A stretch of DNA of 64,000 bases from Bacteroidia bacterium (GTDB taxonomy: Bacteria; Bacteroidota; Bacteroidia; Flavobacteriales; Flavobacteriaceae): assembly GCA_030432635.1 (NCBI GenBank), contig JAUIMB010000002.1:1-64000 (forward strand), written 5' to 3'. Positions 61,547-64,000 of the stretch are shown here, in pieces. Positions within the stretch are counted from its first letter, which is position 1. The number at the start of each line of letters is the position of its first letter. The position numbers and the translations under genes were made by a program. Below the pieces are notes generated by a model. That model saw nothing but the letters and a program-made list of their open reading frames with translations, was not told the origin of the DNA and did no database searches.

Positions 61547-61828
61547 ATGGAAAAATCCGATATTCTAGGCAGTATATCTACAATAGTAGAAAGTGTTGCA
61601 GTTATTACAAAAGGTAATCCAGAAAACAAGGATTTTCGTCTTAAAAAGCGAAAGAAAAAAGAATTGAGAAAGCATCTTGACAAGGCCGAAGACTATTTAG
61701 AGAACCTGCAAGAATGGCTTACAAATGACAGTGATGGATTTACCGAAAAGGATAAGGCAATGATAAAGCAGGCCGAAGATGCTATAGCGCAACAGCGTTT
61801 AGCATTAATTAAGATGGTAGTTTATTAA
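61547..61828 (+). CDS. Small charged helical protein
   Basis: 93 residues, lysine- and glutamate-rich (RLKKRKKKELRKHLDKAEDY). Coiled-coil-like. Unknown. Confidence 0.5.
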   Translation: MEKSDILGSISTIVESVAVITKGNPENKDFRLKKRKKKELRKHLDKAEDYLENLQEWLTNDSDGFTEKDKAMIKQAEDAIAQQRLALIKMVVY

Positions 61829-61838
61829 TACAGTTATT

Positions 61839-61964
61839 ATGAGTAAGGGTTTATTTCAAGCAGTATTAATTAGTGTAGCCAGTACAATTGCTGCGCACTA
61901 CATTATTAAGTATTTAGAAGAAAAGAGAAAGCAACGATTAAATGAAAAAAACGACACCATCTAA
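61839..61964 (+). CDS. Membrane micro-protein
   Basis: 41 residues with one helix (LFQAVLISVASTIAAHYII) and a basic charged tail. Start motif ACAGTTATTATG; overlaps the next gene by 23 bases. Confidence 0.45.
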   Translation: MSKGLFQAVLISVASTIAAHYIIKYLEEKRKQRLNEKNDTI

Positions 61965-62448
61965 AAAACGTAAGGGATCTATTGTTAAACTCGGAATTTT
62001 AGCATTATCGATATTTGGTATTTATAATTATCGAAAATTTGTTGCAGCTCAAACTGTAGTAAACAATTTAGAGGTTGAGATTAGCAGTATAAACGGTATT
62101 AATTTTCAGTTACCTTCAGTGTCGTTTAATGTTGTTTTTAAGTTGATAAATCCAACCAGTATCAATTTTGGAGCAACGTTGTCTTCCAAAATTTACTTAA
62201 AGAAAGTGAGTATATTTTCTACCGAAAATGAGTTTATTGGTGAGGCCAATACAAATGTTTCAAGTATTGATCTGCCAGCTCAATCATCAATGCTCCTTCC
62301 TTCGGTAAATTTAGATGTACGCTTAGACCAACTACTGCAAAACACTTTACAAGATTTAATCAACAACCAACCCGATAACATTGTCCAAAACTTAAAATTT
62401 CAAATAGATATTAGTGTTTTTGGAAAAACCTTAACTATGAACGTTTAA
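61942..62448 (+). CDS. LEA14/WHy-like membrane-anchored protein
   Basis: 168 residues: Lys-rich start, one helix (IVKLGILALSIFGIYNY), then a beta domain (SINGINFQLPSVSFNVVFKL, INPTSINFGATLSSKIYLKK, IDLPAQSSMLLPSVNLDVRL) with the N-P-[ST] strand pattern of LEA type 2/WHy domains. These domains occur in desiccation and pathogen-response proteins; a viral role is not known to me. Probably another virion or envelope protein. Confidence 0.65.
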   Translation: MKKTTPSKKRKGSIVKLGILALSIFGIYNYRKFVAAQTVVNNLEVEISSINGINFQLPSVSFNVVFKLINPTSINFGATLSSKIYLKKVSIFSTENEFIGEANTNVSSIDLPAQSSMLLPSVNLDVRLDQLLQNTLQDLINNQPDNIVQNLKFQIDISVFGKTLTMNV

Positions 62449-62460
62449 ATGAATTAAGAT

Positions 62461-64000
62461 GGAAAGTATAGATAGATTTAATAATCTACATGGAAAAAAG
62501 GTTTCACGCGCAGACCTCATTGAATTAATGTCTTTGGCAGACAATGAGGGCGAACCTATTGTTGCTAGCCGAATTCAAAATTTGCTTAACAAATACCCTG
62601 ATCTAAAAAGATTCAATATCTCGCTAAATGAGAAAAAACGCATTAAAAAAAAATCTTCAATAAAAAAAATGGCAGCACCAAGACATCAAGGAGTTGCTAA
62701 AGAAGCTTTAACAGAATGTGGTAGATTAAGAAAAGGGTACAGATACATTAAAGGAGGTAAAATTGTTAAAGCTGAACATGTTCGAACTAAAAAAAAGAAT
62801 TTAAAAAAAAAGCCAATATCAAAATCGATAGATAAGCAATATGCTCTTTTCGGAAAGATCCCAGAATTCAAAACAAGAAAACAGGCCAAAACATATTGTA
62901 TTCAATGGGCAAAAAAACATCTTAAAGGAAAATCCATATATCATGAGGAACTAAAAAAGAAAGTTGTTTTTAGCATGAAAGGGATTGATCATTCAATATC
63001 TTCAAATTTAACCATACCAAAGGCTCTTTTGATATTCCAAGCTGAAAGTATGTTAATAAGCTCGTCTTTACTAAAAATAGAGGCAGACAAAAAAGGCCGA
63101 AGTGAAATTAAAGCTATTTATCGTATGTCGGCAGTAGCGACCATTGATGAGAAGAAGGTGAAAGTAGTTTTAACGCTAAGAGAAGGTGAAAATGGTATCA
63201 TTTATTACGATCACAAATTTGCAACAAACAAAAAACCTTCTTCTCGATCCAAAGGCCTAAACAGCCCTTCAGTTTGTCGCAGAAAGAAGGTTAGCCGTAA
63301 AAAACAGCAATATAAAACTACAAAATCCAAACCAAATAAAAAAAATAAGAAGATAGGAACTCTAGTAATAAATACCAGTTCTGAACCAACTCCTGCTGTA
63401 GCTAAAGTTGAAGGGTTAGCTATGGCAGTTCAGTTGGGTGAGGAAGTTACTGTTAAAAATGATGATATCAAAAACCTTAATCATGGAGAGCAAATAGAAT
63501 TGCCAAAAAAAAACAAAGTCATTCCAGAAAAAAAAGAAGGTGTTTTAAATTCAAATGACCTTATGAGCATGAATTTTGAAACCATTGATTTGACTGGTAA
63601 ATGGAAAGATTTTATGCAAGAACCTGCTAAAATCATGAAAATAGGCATCATAGGCAGACCAAAAAACGGAAAGACTTCTGGTTCTACTGCTCTTGCAAAT
63701 GAATTGACAAACCACGGATCTGTTTTATATAATTTCGTGGACCAAGGTTTCAACAAAAACACCCAAAAGCTTTGGGAATTAAGTGGTTTGTCTCAAAAGA
63801 AAAATGCTTTTGCATGCGCATTTAGAGATTTAAATGAATTAGAAAAGCTATATGCGTCAGGTGACTATGATTATGTGTTTATTGACATGATAAATAATTA
63901 CATTCACCAAACCGGAATAAAGTATTTTGAATTCGAAGAAAGGTTTATTAAACAATATCCTAGCGTATCTCCTATTTTAGTTTTTGAATCTACTAAGGGT
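62461..64000 (+). CDS. Polyvalent-type protein: LPD3/BECR-like plus P-loop (partial)
   Basis: Open from the ATG at 62461 to the window end (513 codons, no stop), so 3'-truncated by the window. After a basic N-terminus with GRLRKGYRYIKGGKIVKAEH (about 88-107), residues about 130-255 (KTRKQAKTYCIQWAKKHLKG, VVFSMKGIDHSISSN, VKVVLTLREGENGIIYYDHK) resemble LPD3/BECR-like nuclease domains of polyvalent proteins. A basic linker leads to a P-loop domain with Walker A GRPKNGKTS (399-407) and Walker B-like YDYVFID (470-476). Such proteins are typically delivered into the cell with viral or conjugative DNA. Confidence 0.6.

Noticed and set aside
23140-64000. CRISPR arrays, insertion sequences or transposases in the element
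   Set aside because: No regularly spaced repeats of CRISPR type and no DDE or HUH transposase motifs were seen.
23140-64000. Integrative conjugative element
   Set aside because: No Tra, VirB4/TraG, TraD or relaxase genes were recognised, whereas lysins, holin-like proteins and fibre-like proteins are present; a virus is more likely, though the right end is unseen.

Overview
The window is AT-rich DNA from a member of the Bacteroidota, most likely a marine or cold-water Flavobacteriaceae. The evidence is the thrS-infC-rpmI-rplT order, a transketolase split into two genes, the absence of Shine-Dalgarno sequences, TTTG-N19-TAnnTTTG promoters, and the protein families seen. No species can be named from the sequence alone. 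|| Region 1, 1-23139, is ordinary chromosome. It holds the translation cluster thrS-infC-rpmI-rplT, a secreted beta-propeller/amidohydrolase, a leftward block (conserved secreted protein, sulfotransferase-like protein, class IV aminotransferase, AI-2E family permease, dnaB, accA, an EamA transporter, an LptF/G-type permease, tgt), a split transketolase, an outer-membrane protein, an FKBP lipoprotein, an S4 protein, a phosphoribosyltransferase, aroK and tRNA-Lys(UUU). || Region 2, 23140 to the window end, is an integrated element of more than 40 kb, best read as a provirus, whose right end lies outside the window. A tyrosine recombinase follows the 3' end of tRNA-Lys directly. Next come a convergent secreted-protein cargo gene, small membrane and lipoprotein genes, a divergent repressor/Cro-like switch with three GAAA-N4-TTTC operators, and a structured noncoding stretch. 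A complete diversity-generating retroelement follows: two tandem target genes with 75-bp variable repeats, one template repeat and a reverse transcriptase. After it lies a probable replication initiator. || From 33.8 to 43.6 kb there are about 35 very small tightly packed genes: zinc-finger, membrane, HTH, ParB-like, PP-loop and ASCH proteins, a shortened hairpin-family peptide and a degenerate class II tRNA. Many share a short start-site motif ending in GTAGTTAYTATG. || From 43.9 to 62.4 kb lies a rightward late operon: a membrane-anchored transglutaminase-fold protein, several small proteins with a C-terminal membrane anchor and basic tail, two or three candidate capsid proteins (one followed by a terminator), a membrane-anchored GH108 lysin, a SusC-like surface domain on a membrane anchor, large fibre-like and beta-helix/pectate-lyase proteins with export signals, holin-like proteins and a GH19 endolysin. 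The window ends inside a polyvalent-type protein with an LPD3/BECR-like region and a P-loop ATPase region. || No terminase, portal, tape-measure or tail-sheath gene is recognisable. With the many membrane anchors this suggests, but does not prove, a tailless membrane-containing virus that diversifies two small proteins by retro-mutagenesis. The missing right end decides this.
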